Assembly: GCF_012976305.1 (NCBI RefSeq)
Contig: NZ_JABDSR010000001.1
Location: 124,001-188,000, forward strand
Reading direction: 5' to 3'
From: Peptoniphilus faecalis
GTDB lineage: Bacteria > Bacillota > Clostridia > Tissierellales > Peptoniphilaceae
Length of the DNA stretch: 64,000 bases
The notes below the pieces were generated by a model. The model saw only the letters and a program-made list of their open reading frames with translations. It had not been told where the DNA came from and ran no database searches. Positions 16,333 to 25,297 of this stretch are shown here, in pieces (position 1 is the first letter of the stretch; each line of letters begins with the position of its first letter). Position numbers and translations under genes: made by a program.

Positions 16333-17676
16333 TTATTTGCTATATTTTTTTGCCAAGAAGTCCTTTGCAACTTGTGGAAATAATGCATAAGTTAAAACAT
16401 CTTCTTCGCATTTTGCAAGATCTCCTACTTCAGTTTTGTATTTATCAAGAGCTGGCTCTAAGTGATTTGCAGGTCTATCTGTAATTACTTCAGCATCGCC
16501 TATTATAGATTTTCTAAAAGTTTCGTCCACTTCAACTGGAGTTTTTCCATAAAGTCCCTTTAAATAATCCTTGATTTCATTTGGAACCATCTTGTATCTC
16601 TTTCCAGTCATAACATTAAAAGATGCCTGAGTTCCTACCATTTGACTCATTGGAGTAACTAGTGGCGGATAACCCATGTCTCTTCTAACATTTGGCACTT
16701 CTGCAAGAACTTTGTCAAATAAATGCTCTTGCTTTGCAGCTGAAAGTTGAGAGTTTAAATTTGAAAGCATGCCACCAGGCACTTGATAGATAAGTCCCTT
16801 TGGATCAACTGTAAGCATTTTTACTCTCAAAGTTCCATTGTTCAAATACTTGTTTTTAACTTCTTGAAAATAAGGTGCAAGCTCATTTAAAACATCTAAG
16901 TTTAGATCGACCTTATATCCTGCTTCCTTTAAAATTATTGCAAGAGTTTCTGTTGGAGGTTGACTTGTTCCACCAGAGAATGGTGAAATGGCAGTGTCTA
17001 AAATATCTGCGCCTTCTTCAACACCCTTAAGATAGGTCATAGAACCACATCCAGTAGTTTCGTGAGTGTGGAGTTCTATTGGAATATCAATTACTTTTCT
17101 AAGTGACTTAACTAAATCTCTTGATATTGGCGGAGTCAATATTCCCGCCATATCTTTGATTGCTATTGAATCTGCACCCATTTCTTGAACATTTTTAGCA
17201 AGATTTGTAAAATATTCTATTGTGTGAATTTTTGATGTAGTATAACAAATCGCAACCTGTGCTTCTGCACCAGCTTTTTTAGCAGCTTTAAGTGAAGTTT
17301 CAATATTTCTAAGGTCATTTAATGCGTCAAAAATTCTTATTATATCTACTCCATTTTTAACAGAAAGTTCAACGAATTTTTCTACAACATCATCGGGATA
17401 ATTTTTATACCCCAAAAGATTTTGACCTCTTAGAAGCATTTGAGTCTTTGTGTTTTTTAAATGAGATTTTATATTTCTAATTCTTTCCCATGGATCTTCA
17501 TCTAAATATCTAATACATGAGTCAAAAGTCGCTCCTCCCCAACATTCTAAAGCCTTGTATCCAACTTTGTCAAGCTTATCAAGTGCAGGTTCCATATCCT
17601 TATAAGTCATTCTCGTTGCCATTAGTGATTGATGGGCATCTCGAAGGACAGTGTCAACAAATTCAATTTTTTTCAT
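16333..17676 (-). CDS. Pyruvate/oxaloacetate carboxyltransferase (OadA/5S-like), without biotin domain
   Basis: Carboxyltransferase subunit moving CO2 between oxaloacetate or pyruvate and a biotin carrier. The start is the ATG at 17676 behind TTAGGAGGATTT; the upstream TTG lies before that site. Family motifs are FVDTVLRDAHQSLMATRMT, LRGQNLLGYKNYPDD, AIKDMAGIL (carbamylated Lys) and ELHTHETTGCG (metal ligands). At 447 aa it covers the TIM barrel and PYC_OADA domain only; the usual Pro/Ala linker and AMKM biotinyl domain are missing, and no carrier gene is adjacent. It must use a carrier encoded elsewhere. Confidence 0.9.
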   Translation of the reverse strand: MKKIEFVDTVLRDAHQSLMATRMTYKDMEPALDKLDKVGYKALECWGGATFDSCIRYLDEDPWERIRNIKSHLKNTKTQMLLRGQNLLGYKNYPDDVVEKFVELSVKNGVDIIRIFDALNDLRNIETSLKAAKKAGAEAQVAICYTTSKIHTIEYFTNLAKNVQEMGADSIAIKDMAGILTPPISRDLVKSLRKVIDIPIELHTHETTGCGSMTYLKGVEEGADILDTAISPFSGGTSQPPTETLAIILKEAGYKVDLNLDVLNELAPYFQEVKNKYLNNGTLRVKMLTVDPKGLIYQVPGGMLSNLNSQLSAAKQEHLFDKVLAEVPNVRRDMGYPPLVTPMSQMVGTQASFNVMTGKRYKMVPNEIKDYLKGLYGKTPVEVDETFRKSIIGDAEVITDRPANHLEPALDKYKTEVGDLAKCEEDVLTYALFPQVAKDFLAKKYSK

Positions 17677-17820
17677 AAATCCTCCTAACAATTAATCGAA
17701 AGATATCTCTTATTTATATTTTTAGTATAACATAATTTATTTAAAATTTTCATTAAATAAATGCTTTCTTAACAAATAATCTTTGTTAGCTTATAAAATT
17801 TTCTAATTTTAATTTTTTTC

Positions 17821-17849
17821 TTTACAAAAACCTCTATTTCTAGTATAAT
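17821..17849 (+). promoter_or_regulatory. Sigma-A promoter of rpsD
   Basis: TTTACA (17821-17826), a spacer of 17 bp, then a perfect TATAAT (17844-17849), 52 bp before the rpsD start codon. The leader between them is GC-richer than its surroundings (ATCGCGGCG at about 17868) and could hold an autoregulatory S4 site, but no clear structure was proven. Confidence 0.8.
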
Positions 17850-17900
17850 GCTATCGGCTTATAAATTATCGCGGCGAAAATTTATAGGAGTTTGATTAAA

Positions 17901-18497
17901 ATGGCAAAAATGATGGATCCAAAGTTCAAGCAATCAAGAAGACTTGGACTAAATGTATGTGGTCACCCAAAAGCAATGAAAAGAGCTACAAAGGGTACTG
18001 CAAGAAGTGATAAAAAACTTACTGAATATGGTAAGCAACTTTTAGAAAAACAAAGACTTAGAGCATACTACGGGGTGCTTGAAAGACAATTTGTTAATCT
18101 ATTCAAAGAAGCTCAAAGAACTCAAGGCCAAACTGGTCCTAACTTAGTAACATTCCTTGAAAGAAGACTTGATAATTTATGTTACAGAATGGGCTTTGCA
18201 TCTTCAATTAGACAAGCAAGACAAATGGTTACTCATGGTCACTTAACTGTAAATGGAAAGAAAGTAAATATTCCTTCCTACAGATGTGAAGCATCTGATG
18301 TAATTGCATTATCTGCTAAGGGAAGAAAAGTTGATTTATTTAAAGAAAACTACAACACTAACATAGTTGTAAACTATCCTTACATCTCTAAAGATGAAGA
18401 CTTTAAAGCAACTTTAGTTTCTCTACCTAATAGAGAAGATATTCCAATAGAAATTGAAGACCAATTAATCGTTGAATTTTATTCAAAGAATATGTAA
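17901..18497 (+). CDS. rpsD: 30S ribosomal protein S4
   Basis: Primary 16S rRNA-binding protein that starts small-subunit assembly and often represses its own synthesis. I start at ATG 17901, 10 bases after AGGAG; a TTG nine bases upstream abuts the ribosome site. The protein (198 aa) shows KFKQSRRLGLNV, LTEYGKQLLEKQRLRAYYGV and an S4 domain, RRLDNLCYRMGFASSIRQAR. It has no zinc-Cys cluster. Monocistronic, standing apart from other ribosomal genes, as in many Firmicutes. Confidence 0.97.
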   Translation: MAKMMDPKFKQSRRLGLNVCGHPKAMKRATKGTARSDKKLTEYGKQLLEKQRLRAYYGVLERQFVNLFKEAQRTQGQTGPNLVTFLERRLDNLCYRMGFASSIRQARQMVTHGHLTVNGKKVNIPSYRCEASDVIALSAKGRKVDLFKENYNTNIVVNYPYISKDEDFKATLVSLPNREDIPIEIEDQLIVEFYSKNM

Positions 18498-18503
18498 TTA
18501 CAA

Positions 18504-18534
18504 CGGAAAAGGACCCAGCGCGGTCTTTTTTTAT
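18504..18534 (+). terminator. rpsD terminator
   Basis: A GACC-cagcgc-GGTC stem with flanking A- and T-rich arms (AAAAG...CTTTTTTT) starts a few bases after the rpsD stop. The T-run supports plus-strand termination. Confidence 0.7.
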
Positions 18535-18572
18535 TGTAAACTTTCCTTATTAAAAAGCTTAAATATATAAAT

Positions 18573-18602
18573 AAAAAACTGGGCGTGCTGCTCAGTTTTT
18601 TT
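18573..18602. terminator. Second, bidirectional terminator between rpsD and NSS transporter gene
   Basis: AAAAAACTGGGC (18573-18584) pairs with GCTCAGTTTTTT (one G-T pair), loop GTGCT. It has T-runs on both strands, so it can stop the converging minus-strand transporter transcript (stop at 18632) as well. Confidence 0.8.
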
Positions 18603-18631
18603 ATAAAAATCATGACAAGGCCATGCAAGTT

Positions 18632-19936
18632 TTATTTTATAAATTGACTAAAGAATATAATGACAATAACAATTGGTGAAATATATTTTATACTTACATT
18701 CATCCACATTCTGACAAATGGACTTTTTATATTTGCCGCTTCAATTAAATTTTCCATTTTCCATGCTCTTGCAGAAAAAAGTGCGATTAAAAGACAGCCA
18801 ATTACTAAAATATAATTACTTTCCACATTGTCTATGAATGCAAAGGCTGGATCATAGAAAATAGATAATGCTGCAATTCCAATTATAATAACACTTGCAA
18901 GGATTAATGCTTTAATTCTATCTAATTTAAATCTCTCCATAAATTGTCCAACAATTGCTTCTAATACGCCAACAGATGAAGTGAAAGCTGCAATGTAAAA
19001 TCCAAAGTAAAATAAAATTGAAAGTACTCTTCCAAAGGGCACTACATTAAAGGCAAGTGGAAGGGTTAAAAATGTAAGTCCAACTCCTTCTCCCGGTGTA
19101 AGTCCAGTTGCAAATACAATTGGAAGAATCATAAGTCCAGATAAAATTCCTGCAAATACAAGTGCAAGACATATTACTGATGAATCCTTAAAAATATTTT
19201 CGTCCTTTTCTTTAATATAAGAACCAAAAACCATGGAACCCAACATTGCAAGACCAAGTGCAAAAAACGCCTGACCTAGACATGCAATAACTGAATTCAT
19301 TGAGAATTTAGAAAAATCTGGTTTAAATAAAAACTTAATGCCGTCAATTGCACCAGGAAGTCTTAGTCCAAAGATTATTATTACAACCATAATTACAAAT
19401 AAGACTGGAATTAAAATTTTTGAAACTCTTTCAATTCCCTTTTGAACTCCCAAGATAATTACTGCGTCATTTAATAGAAAGTTAATTAAGAAAAATAAAA
19501 ATACTATTGGTTTATTTGCATTAAAAGTATCAAAATAACTTTGTATGCCTTCACTAGTAAGTCCAACAAAATCTCCACTTATAGCTCCGGCAATATATTT
19601 AATAATCCACGCATAAATAACCGAAGTGTATCCCACTATAATTAGTGCTGCAAGTGTGTGAAGATATCCTGCCAAGTACCATTTAGTATTTGGTTTAAGA
19701 GTCTTATAAGCATCTATAGCTGCGTTTCCCGTCGCATAACCTATTGTAACCTCACAAGTCATAAGAGGAATTCCTATTACTAAAATAATTAGAATATATA
19801 AAAATATAAAAATTGCTCCACCATTTTCGCCAACTACATAGGGAAATCTCCAAAGAGTTCCTATTCCTAAGGCAAGGCCAATGGCAACCATAATAAATCC
19901 AAGGATCGATGAAAATCCTTCATTTTGCTTTGACAT
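18632..19936 (-). CDS. Neurotransmitter:sodium symporter (NSS) family transporter
   Basis: Sodium-coupled uptake carrier, LeuT-like fold, probably for amino acids. The N-terminal signature is FIMVAIGLALGIGTLWRFPYVVGENGGAIF (first helix, sodium and substrate site), with about 11 hydrophobic segments over 434 aa. Bacterial 11-helix members such as Tyt1 are of similar size. The specific substrate cannot be read from the sequence. AGGAGGAGCGT precedes the ATG. Monocistronic. Confidence 0.93.
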   Translation of the reverse strand: MSKQNEGFSSILGFIMVAIGLALGIGTLWRFPYVVGENGGAIFIFLYILIILVIGIPLMTCEVTIGYATGNAAIDAYKTLKPNTKWYLAGYLHTLAALIIVGYTSVIYAWIIKYIAGAISGDFVGLTSEGIQSYFDTFNANKPIVFLFFLINFLLNDAVIILGVQKGIERVSKILIPVLFVIMVVIIIFGLRLPGAIDGIKFLFKPDFSKFSMNSVIACLGQAFFALGLAMLGSMVFGSYIKEKDENIFKDSSVICLALVFAGILSGLMILPIVFATGLTPGEGVGLTFLTLPLAFNVVPFGRVLSILFYFGFYIAAFTSSVGVLEAIVGQFMERFKLDRIKALILASVIIIGIAALSIFYDPAFAFIDNVESNYILVIGCLLIALFSARAWKMENLIEAANIKSPFVRMWMNVSIKYISPIVIVIIFFSQFIK

Positions 19937-20102
19937 ACGCTCCTCCTTTTTTTGTACACTAGAATAGTATCACAAAATTAATATTTTTTAAATAGATAAA
20001 AGCGTTAAAGTATTGTTCCCTTATTTTCCAATAAATTTAATAAATTGTTTTAATAAAATTTAATTTTTTATAATTAAGGGTATAATCTTTTTAGGTGATA
20101 TT

Positions 20103-20360
20103 ATGAAAAAAGACATTGAATATGTAAAACTCGTTACTTCTACCAATAAACTTTTATTTGATGAAATTTGTGCTTTCTTAGAAGACAATTCAATTCCCTA
20201 TTTCGTAAAAGACGAGGGCGATTATATGAGGCTAATTTCTGGATTTTCGCTTTATGAAAAGGGAATATATGTTTCAGAGAATGATTTTGATACTGCAAAC
20301 GAACTCTTGATTTACTTTATGAATGATAATGACGACAATGACGATTTGATCTTTGACTAA
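20103..20360 (+). CDS. Small DUF2007-like protein
   Basis: An 85-aa cytoplasmic protein with the pattern of the DUF2007/putative signal-transducing family: KLVTSTNKLLFDEICAFLEDNSIPYFV, then a glycine turn, then LYVSENDFDTANELL. It has an Asp/Asn-rich tail. The ribosome site is AGGTGAT 6 bp before the ATG, with a TATAAT-like box 20 bases earlier. Function in the family is not firmly known. It stands alone between two minus-strand units. Confidence 0.7.
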   Translation: MKKDIEYVKLVTSTNKLLFDEICAFLEDNSIPYFVKDEGDYMRLISGFSLYEKGIYVSENDFDTANELLIYFMNDNDDNDDLIFD

Positions 20361-20390
20361 TTTATTTATTAATTACAAAACAATAAAAAC

Positions 20391-20495
20391 TTATATGAAA
20401 ATGTATGATTTTGTGAAATAATTTGTGTACAATACATCTTTTTCCTTTGCTAAATCTCTAATTGTTTTTCCATTCATATGTTTTTCCTTAGACAT
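20391..20495 (-). CDS. Possible small ORF (34 aa), unknown
   Basis: An ATG at 20495 sits behind AAGGAGGAG and opens a 34-codon frame (MSKEKHMNGKTIRDLAKEKD... ending KSYIFI). The ribosome site is very good, but the spacing is short and no family is recognised. It lies after the exporter terminator, so it needs its own promoter; it may be the 5' stub of a deleted gene. The rest of 20361-20598 holds nothing else but the exporter terminator. Confidence 0.3.
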   Translation of the reverse strand: MSKEKHMNGKTIRDLAKEKDVLYTNYFTKSYIFI

Positions 20496-20526
20496 CTCCT
20501 CCTTTTCATTCCAGTTTATTTTTTGA

Positions 20527-20568
20527 AAATAAAAAGGAGGACTATTGCACTTTGCATGATTAGTCCTC
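20527..20568 (-). terminator. Terminator of the ABC exporter operon
   Basis: On the minus strand GAGGACTA (20568-20561) and TAGTCCTC (20544-20537) form an 8-bp stem followed by CTTTTTATTTT. It starts about 30 bp after the exporter stop codon at 20599. Confidence 0.8.
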
Positions 20569-20598
20569 TAAAATGAAAGAAATTCCTTATAATATTAA

Positions 20599-22341
20599 TT
20601 AGACTTTATTTCCAAGCTTCCATGATTCAGCCTTAGATTTTGCATTAATTAAATTTGAATAGAGTCCATTGTTTTTAATGAGTTCATCGTGATTTCCTCT
20701 TTCAACAATTTCTCCATCTTTTAAAACTAAAATTTGATCTGCATTTCTTATGGTCTTTAGTCTATGGGCAATCATGATAACCGTTTTATTTTTTGTCAAG
20801 GACTCTATGGCTTCTTTTAGTTTATCTTCATTTTCTGGGTCTATATTTGCAGTTGCTTCATCAAAAATAATTATGTCTGCGTCCTTTAGCATAGCTCTTG
20901 CTATAGAGATCCTTTGCTTTTCTCCTCCTGAAAGGCTTGCTCCTCCCTCTCCGATTAAAGTGTTATATCCTTCCGGAAGACCAACTATAAATTCATGACA
21001 TCTTGCCTTTTTCGCAGCTTCAACAACTTCCTCATGACTTGCATCTTGTTTGCCAAATTTTATATTATTTTCTATGGTGTCTTCAAAGAGATAGACATCT
21101 TGGAAAACCATGGAGATATTATCCATTAAATTTTCAATAGTATAGTCTTTAATGTTTTTGCCACCGATTAAAATTTCGCCAGAGTTTACATCCCAAAATC
21201 TAGCTATTAAATTACAGAAAGTTGTCTTTCCTGATCCACTTGGGCCAACTATTGCCGTCATTGTATTTTTTTCTATATTGCAATTTATGTTTTTTAGAAT
21301 AGGTCTATCGTTATAGGAAAAAGATACATTATTAAAAACTATGTCATGATTTTTTATAGTTTCAATAATTCCACCTTCTGCCATATCTTCTATAGTTTTT
21401 GTATATTCGTAGGAATCAACAGCATTTTCTACCAGCCTTAACATGGCAAGCGCAGAGCCAGATGCAATAAGTCCATCAAATATAACAAAACTTGCAACAA
21501 ATATCATAATTGTATTAACTAATTGACTTTGTCCATTATAGTATGTCTTTACAGATACAAATAACATAGTGCAAATTGTGATTGCTATTATGTTTTTAGC
21601 TAATAAAGTATAAGGTACTACGGTTTTCTCTAAATCAAAAGATGACTTGCTTGCATCATCAAAGCTTTTCTCAAGTTTCTTATTATTACTTCCTCCAAGA
21701 TTATAGGCTTTTATAATCTGCATTCCTTGCAATGTTGATAGGACATCTTTTGTTAATGATACTTGGATTTTATGAATTTTATCTGCATTTTCTCTCGACT
21801 TTTTTTGCATAAGAGATATAATTAACAAAAATACAACGGAGCCAATTATCGCTACAAGACCAACCTTATAGGAAAAGAAAAATAAGGACAATATAAAAAC
21901 AATAGCATTTAACATACCACCAAAAACCATAATAAATAAACTAGGAACCCAAGTTTCAACATTGTCTAAATTTGTAGTTGCAATTGTTGTTAAATTTCCC
22001 AAACTTAAATTTGAAAAAAATCCCATAGGAACCCTTTTTATTTTTTCTCCAAGTTCAATCCTCTTATCAGCAGCCATAAAATATCCAGCATGCGTTTGTT
22101 TTAGCATGGATGAATTTTTTGAAATAATAAGTCCTAGAACACTGATTATTAAAAATAAGCTTGATACTCCTATAGTTTTTAAACTTATATCTTTGTTCAC
22201 TACTCCTAAAATTGCATGGTATATTGCAGCAAATTGAAAGGCATTAAATATAGCCCCTAAAAAGTTATCAAGAATTGATTTTTTTATATATACTTGCTCG
22301 CCTATAGAAAAATTCCATATCTTTTTAAAAACACTAATCAT
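20599..22341 (-). CDS. ABC exporter half-transporter, second subunit (TetR-linked)
   Basis: Membrane-fused ABC exporter of 580 aa: six-helix transmembrane domain (about 15-320), then an ATPase domain with Walker A GPSGSGKTT, signature LSGGEKQR and Walker B ADIIIFDEATANID, H-loop IMIAHRL. All catalytic residues look intact. It overlaps the first subunit by 8 bp, and the two probably form a heterodimer. Related TetR-regulated pairs in Firmicutes export drugs or peptides, or act in the siderophore-type YbtPQ group; the substrate here is unknown. Confidence 0.93.
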   Translation of the reverse strand: MISVFKKIWNFSIGEQVYIKKSILDNFLGAIFNAFQFAAIYHAILGVVNKDISLKTIGVSSLFLIISVLGLIISKNSSMLKQTHAGYFMAADKRIELGEKIKRVPMGFFSNLSLGNLTTIATTNLDNVETWVPSLFIMVFGGMLNAIVFILSLFFFSYKVGLVAIIGSVVFLLIISLMQKKSRENADKIHKIQVSLTKDVLSTLQGMQIIKAYNLGGSNNKKLEKSFDDASKSSFDLEKTVVPYTLLAKNIIAITICTMLFVSVKTYYNGQSQLVNTIMIFVASFVIFDGLIASGSALAMLRLVENAVDSYEYTKTIEDMAEGGIIETIKNHDIVFNNVSFSYNDRPILKNINCNIEKNTMTAIVGPSGSGKTTFCNLIARFWDVNSGEILIGGKNIKDYTIENLMDNISMVFQDVYLFEDTIENNIKFGKQDASHEEVVEAAKKARCHEFIVGLPEGYNTLIGEGGASLSGGEKQRISIARAMLKDADIIIFDEATANIDPENEDKLKEAIESLTKNKTVIMIAHRLKTIRNADQILVLKDGEIVERGNHDELIKNNGLYSNLINAKSKAESWKLGNKV

Positions 22342-24052
22342 TTTTTTCTCCTTTCAAAGCAGTTTCCCATAGATTGTGATAGTCTTCTGATGATTGCAAG
22401 AGCTCATCATGGCTGCCCTGGTCTGCAAGGTATCCATTTTTAATTACAAATATCTTATCTACATTAGTTATCGTATTTAAACGATGTGCTATTATAATTA
22501 AAGTCTTTCCTCTTACTAATTCTGATATAGCATCTTGAATTAAAGCCTCATTTTCAGGATCAATATAAGAAGTTGCTTCATCTAAAATTATGATTGGTGC
22601 ATTCTTTATCATTGCACGAGCAATAGATATTCTTTGTCTTTCTCCTCCAGATAAGAGGCTGCCAGCTTCACCAACTCTTGTTTCATATCCCTCTGATAAA
22701 TTCATTATAAAATCATGGCAGGCTGATTTTTTACATACCTCAATTATTTCCTTATCACTTGCACTTCTATTTCCTATCCTAATATTTTCCATGATTGACA
22801 TATCAAAAAGAAAGTTATCTTGTGATACATAGGAAATTATATTAGATAGTTTTTCAAGAGACATACTTTTAATATCTACATTCCCTATACTTATAGAACC
22901 ATTATCTACGTCCCAAAATCCTGCTATTAGTTTTGCAATAGTTGACTTCCCAGAACCAGATTCGCCAACTAAGGCATTTGAACTACCTTCTTTTATATTA
23001 ATATTTAAGTTATTTATCACCTGTATATCTTTCTCATAAGAAAAATCTATATTTTTTAGCTCTATATTGTAATTTTTTATTTCAGAATTATCATCTTTAT
23101 GATACAATTCTCTCGAATTAAGTATGTTTTTAATTTCTCCAAAAATTGTTGATATCCTTCCAATATCATCTTCAAATGTCATCACTCGCATTATATTTTG
23201 TATAGTGCCAAAAGAAAGTATTATCAATGTTAAAAACACTCCACCATCTAAGCTTCCTTTCATACAAAAATATAGCCCAAATGGTATGATAGTAAAAATG
23301 CCGACTGGTGCTATGGACATACTTATCGCATAATCCCTTGTGTTTTCTCTCATCCAATTGTAATAATAATTTGCCTTTTTATATACATTCTCACTGTATT
23401 TTTTATAGGATTTTTCTCCTTTATTGAATGTTTTAATAACCTCAATCCCATTGATATACTCAACTATAGAATTATTCATATCTTGACCAATTTTAACTGC
23501 TTGTGGAAATTTTACTTTCATCCTTTTCATAGGTCCACTCATAAAAATTCCACCAATAAATAATGGAATTAAAGATATTAGACTTAGCCTATAATCTAAA
23601 ACCAACATATAAATAAACAATATTAAAGGTCCAACTAAATTTGCTGTCATCTCAGGTATAATATGAGCTAAAGTTGTTTCAGTATTGTCAACTTGATTTA
23701 CTATTATGTCCTTTAATTTGCCAGTAGACTCATTTAATATATCTCCTAGAGGCATTTTAAATAATTTTTCCATAAGATTTTTTCTTATATCTCTTATTAT
23801 TTGATAAGCTACTTTGTGGGAAATCGCTGTTGATAAAGACATAAATATTTCTTTTACTAAAAGGCAAGAAAAGATTAAAAATATCTTTTGCATATAATAA
23901 TTATAATCTTGATTCCCATCAATCAAAGATACAATCACCTTACTTAGGATAATATATACAAAAAGATTTGATATTACCCCAAGTATTGCAAACAACACAG
24001 AAATAAAATATTGTATTTTATTCTCCTTTGTATACTTATTTATTAAATCCAT
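22334..24052 (-). CDS. ABC exporter half-transporter, first subunit (TetR-linked)
   Basis: A 572-aa half-transporter: six membrane helices (about 15-300), then an ATPase domain with Walker A GESGSGKST, signature LSGGERQR, Walker B APIIILDEATSYID and H-loop IIIAHRLN. It begins right after the tetR stop (TAAATG junction), behind GGAG. Together with the downstream subunit and TetR it forms one three-gene operon. Both ATPase sites look competent, unlike heterodimers with one degenerate site. Confidence 0.93.
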   Translation of the reverse strand: MDLINKYTKENKIQYFISVLFAILGVISNLFVYIILSKVIVSLIDGNQDYNYYMQKIFLIFSCLLVKEIFMSLSTAISHKVAYQIIRDIRKNLMEKLFKMPLGDILNESTGKLKDIIVNQVDNTETTLAHIIPEMTANLVGPLILFIYMLVLDYRLSLISLIPLFIGGIFMSGPMKRMKVKFPQAVKIGQDMNNSIVEYINGIEVIKTFNKGEKSYKKYSENVYKKANYYYNWMRENTRDYAISMSIAPVGIFTIIPFGLYFCMKGSLDGGVFLTLIILSFGTIQNIMRVMTFEDDIGRISTIFGEIKNILNSRELYHKDDNSEIKNYNIELKNIDFSYEKDIQVINNLNINIKEGSSNALVGESGSGKSTIAKLIAGFWDVDNGSISIGNVDIKSMSLEKLSNIISYVSQDNFLFDMSIMENIRIGNRSASDKEIIEVCKKSACHDFIMNLSEGYETRVGEAGSLLSGGERQRISIARAMIKNAPIIILDEATSYIDPENEALIQDAISELVRGKTLIIIAHRLNTITNVDKIFVIKNGYLADQGSHDELLQSSEDYHNLWETALKGEKND

Positions 24053-24655
24053 TTATTTAGCTCCTTCCTTTGAATTCAACACCTTTGCGAAATAGGTATC
24101 TATCATTTCCATGATATATTTCTTATTCTCTATAAAATTAGCACGAGCTCCCAAAACCTCACAAGCCATCAAGCCGGAATTTATAATATTAATCATAAAC
24201 TCAAAGGTTTCATCAGATGGTATATCAATAGACAAGCTAGAAAACAATTCTTTAAATACTTGAATGGACTCTTTTTTTAGCTTCATATATAAGTTTTTCA
24301 AATCTTTATTTTCCTTCAACTCGCATAAAAACATAACATAAATTTTTGCATAATCGCTCTCTGCAAGCATCTTATCCACGATAATTCTAGAAAAAAAATT
24401 TGGACTTAGCCTTAAATTTTCATCATTGATTGATTCTTGAATAATATTTCTTCTATATAAATTTCCATCCATCATGAGATCATATAAAATTTCATAAGTT
24501 GAGCCATAATGATGATAAAGACCTCCTCTTGAAAGTCCTGTTTCTTCCATAATGTCATTCATAACAGTATTTCTAAATCCCTTATTTAAAAACACTTTTA
24601 TAGCTGCTTGTCGAATTTGTTTTTTTCTTTCGTCAGCAATCATTTTTTTAGCCAT
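24053..24655 (-). CDS. TetR/AcrR-family transcriptional repressor
   Basis: Repressor of 200 aa from ATG 24655, placed 6 bases after AGGAGG; the in-frame ATG at 24661 touches the ribosome site. The N-terminal helix-turn-helix is KKQIRQAAIKVFLNKGFRNT then GLSRGGLYHHYGSTYEILYD, typical of TetR. The C-terminal part is the ligand domain. It is first in the operon with the two exporter genes and lies next to a perfect palindrome, so autorepression relieved by an exporter substrate is likely. Confidence 0.95.
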   Translation of the reverse strand: MAKKMIADERKKQIRQAAIKVFLNKGFRNTVMNDIMEETGLSRGGLYHHYGSTYEILYDLMMDGNLYRRNIIQESINDENLRLSPNFFSRIIVDKMLAESDYAKIYVMFLCELKENKDLKNLYMKLKKESIQVFKELFSSLSIDIPSDETFEFMINIINSGLMACEVLGARANFIENKKYIMEMIDTYFAKVLNSKEGAK

Positions 24656-24667
24656 AAACATCCTCCT

Positions 24668-24689
24668 ATACCGACACCGGTGTCGTTAT
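24668..24689. promoter_or_regulatory. TetR operator palindrome in the tetR-ABC promoter
   Basis: A perfect 14-bp palindrome CGACACCGGTGTCG (24672-24685), extended by ATA/TAT with one mismatch pair to 22 bp. It lies between the tetR ribosome site and a minus-strand TTGAAA-17-TATTAT-like promoter ending near 24705. Its GC-richness stands out in this AT-rich DNA. The position over the transcription start suits repression. Confidence 0.8.
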
Positions 24690-24751
24690 TATTATAATAT
24701 CATTATTGATATTTATTTTCAATACATATTTGATTATAAAATTATTTATAC

Positions 24752-25262
24752 ATGAGGAAATTTTATAGATAAAAACTATATTAAAAGAAATCCTAATATT
24801 TTCATGATAAAATTACATGCAAAGCTTAGGCTTAATAAAGAATATAAAAGACATCTCGGTTCATTATTTAGAGTTTTTAGAAAATTTGGATATTTTAAAG
24901 ATATGGTTAAAAAGAAAAAATCTTACATTATAAACCTTATGATGCTCCAAAAAATATTGGTGTAAAAGGGTAATAGATTATTTGGGATATTATACAAATA
25001 GATAAGGATTTTAATTTACTCATTTTTAGGAAACAAAAAAGATACATCTCTTTGATATTTTATGTAATAAACTAGGCATGAAAAATAATTTAATAAGACC
25101 TAGAAGGCAAAACATAATATTAAAGTCGAAAGAAGTCATAGAAATAATAATGAGAGATTTTATAAATATTTATATTTTTGATTTAAAATCAAGCGAAAGG
25201 TATTATATAAATCAAATAGATTACCAATGCAAACTCTAAATTTTTTAACTTTTAGGTAAAAC
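24752..25262 (+). pseudogene. Decayed IS481-like DDE transposase
   Basis: No open frame survives, but pieces in shifting frames match the family order: KRNPNIFMIKLHAKLRL and SLFRVFRKFGYFKD (from 24783), KPYDAPKNIG near 24925, then KVERSHRNNNERFYKYLYF (from 25130; contains the third catalytic Glu), and KSNRLPMQTLNFLT up to about 25250. The region carrying the two catalytic Asp residues is missing or destroyed, with stops and frameshifts. The whole gap 24690-25473 contains no intact gene. It lies beside the accessory tetR-exporter operon. Confidence 0.75.
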
Positions 25263-25264
25263 AA

Positions 25265-25297
25265 AATCTATTATTGGCTAGCTCCCAATAATAGATT
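25265..25297. terminator. Strong hairpin after the transposase remnant
   Basis: A perfect 13-bp stem AATCTATTATTGG/CCAATAATAGATT with a 7-nt loop. On the minus strand it is followed by TTTTGTTTT, so it may end the symporter transcript coming from 25474. It could instead be an end structure of the dead insertion sequence. The segment 25298-25473 otherwise holds only a weak AAAACTC/GAGTTTT pairing at about 25422-25463. Confidence 0.5.

Noticed and set aside
17850-17900. S4 autoregulatory leader pseudoknot
   Set aside because: The leader is only about 45 nt and I could not pair a convincing structure by eye.
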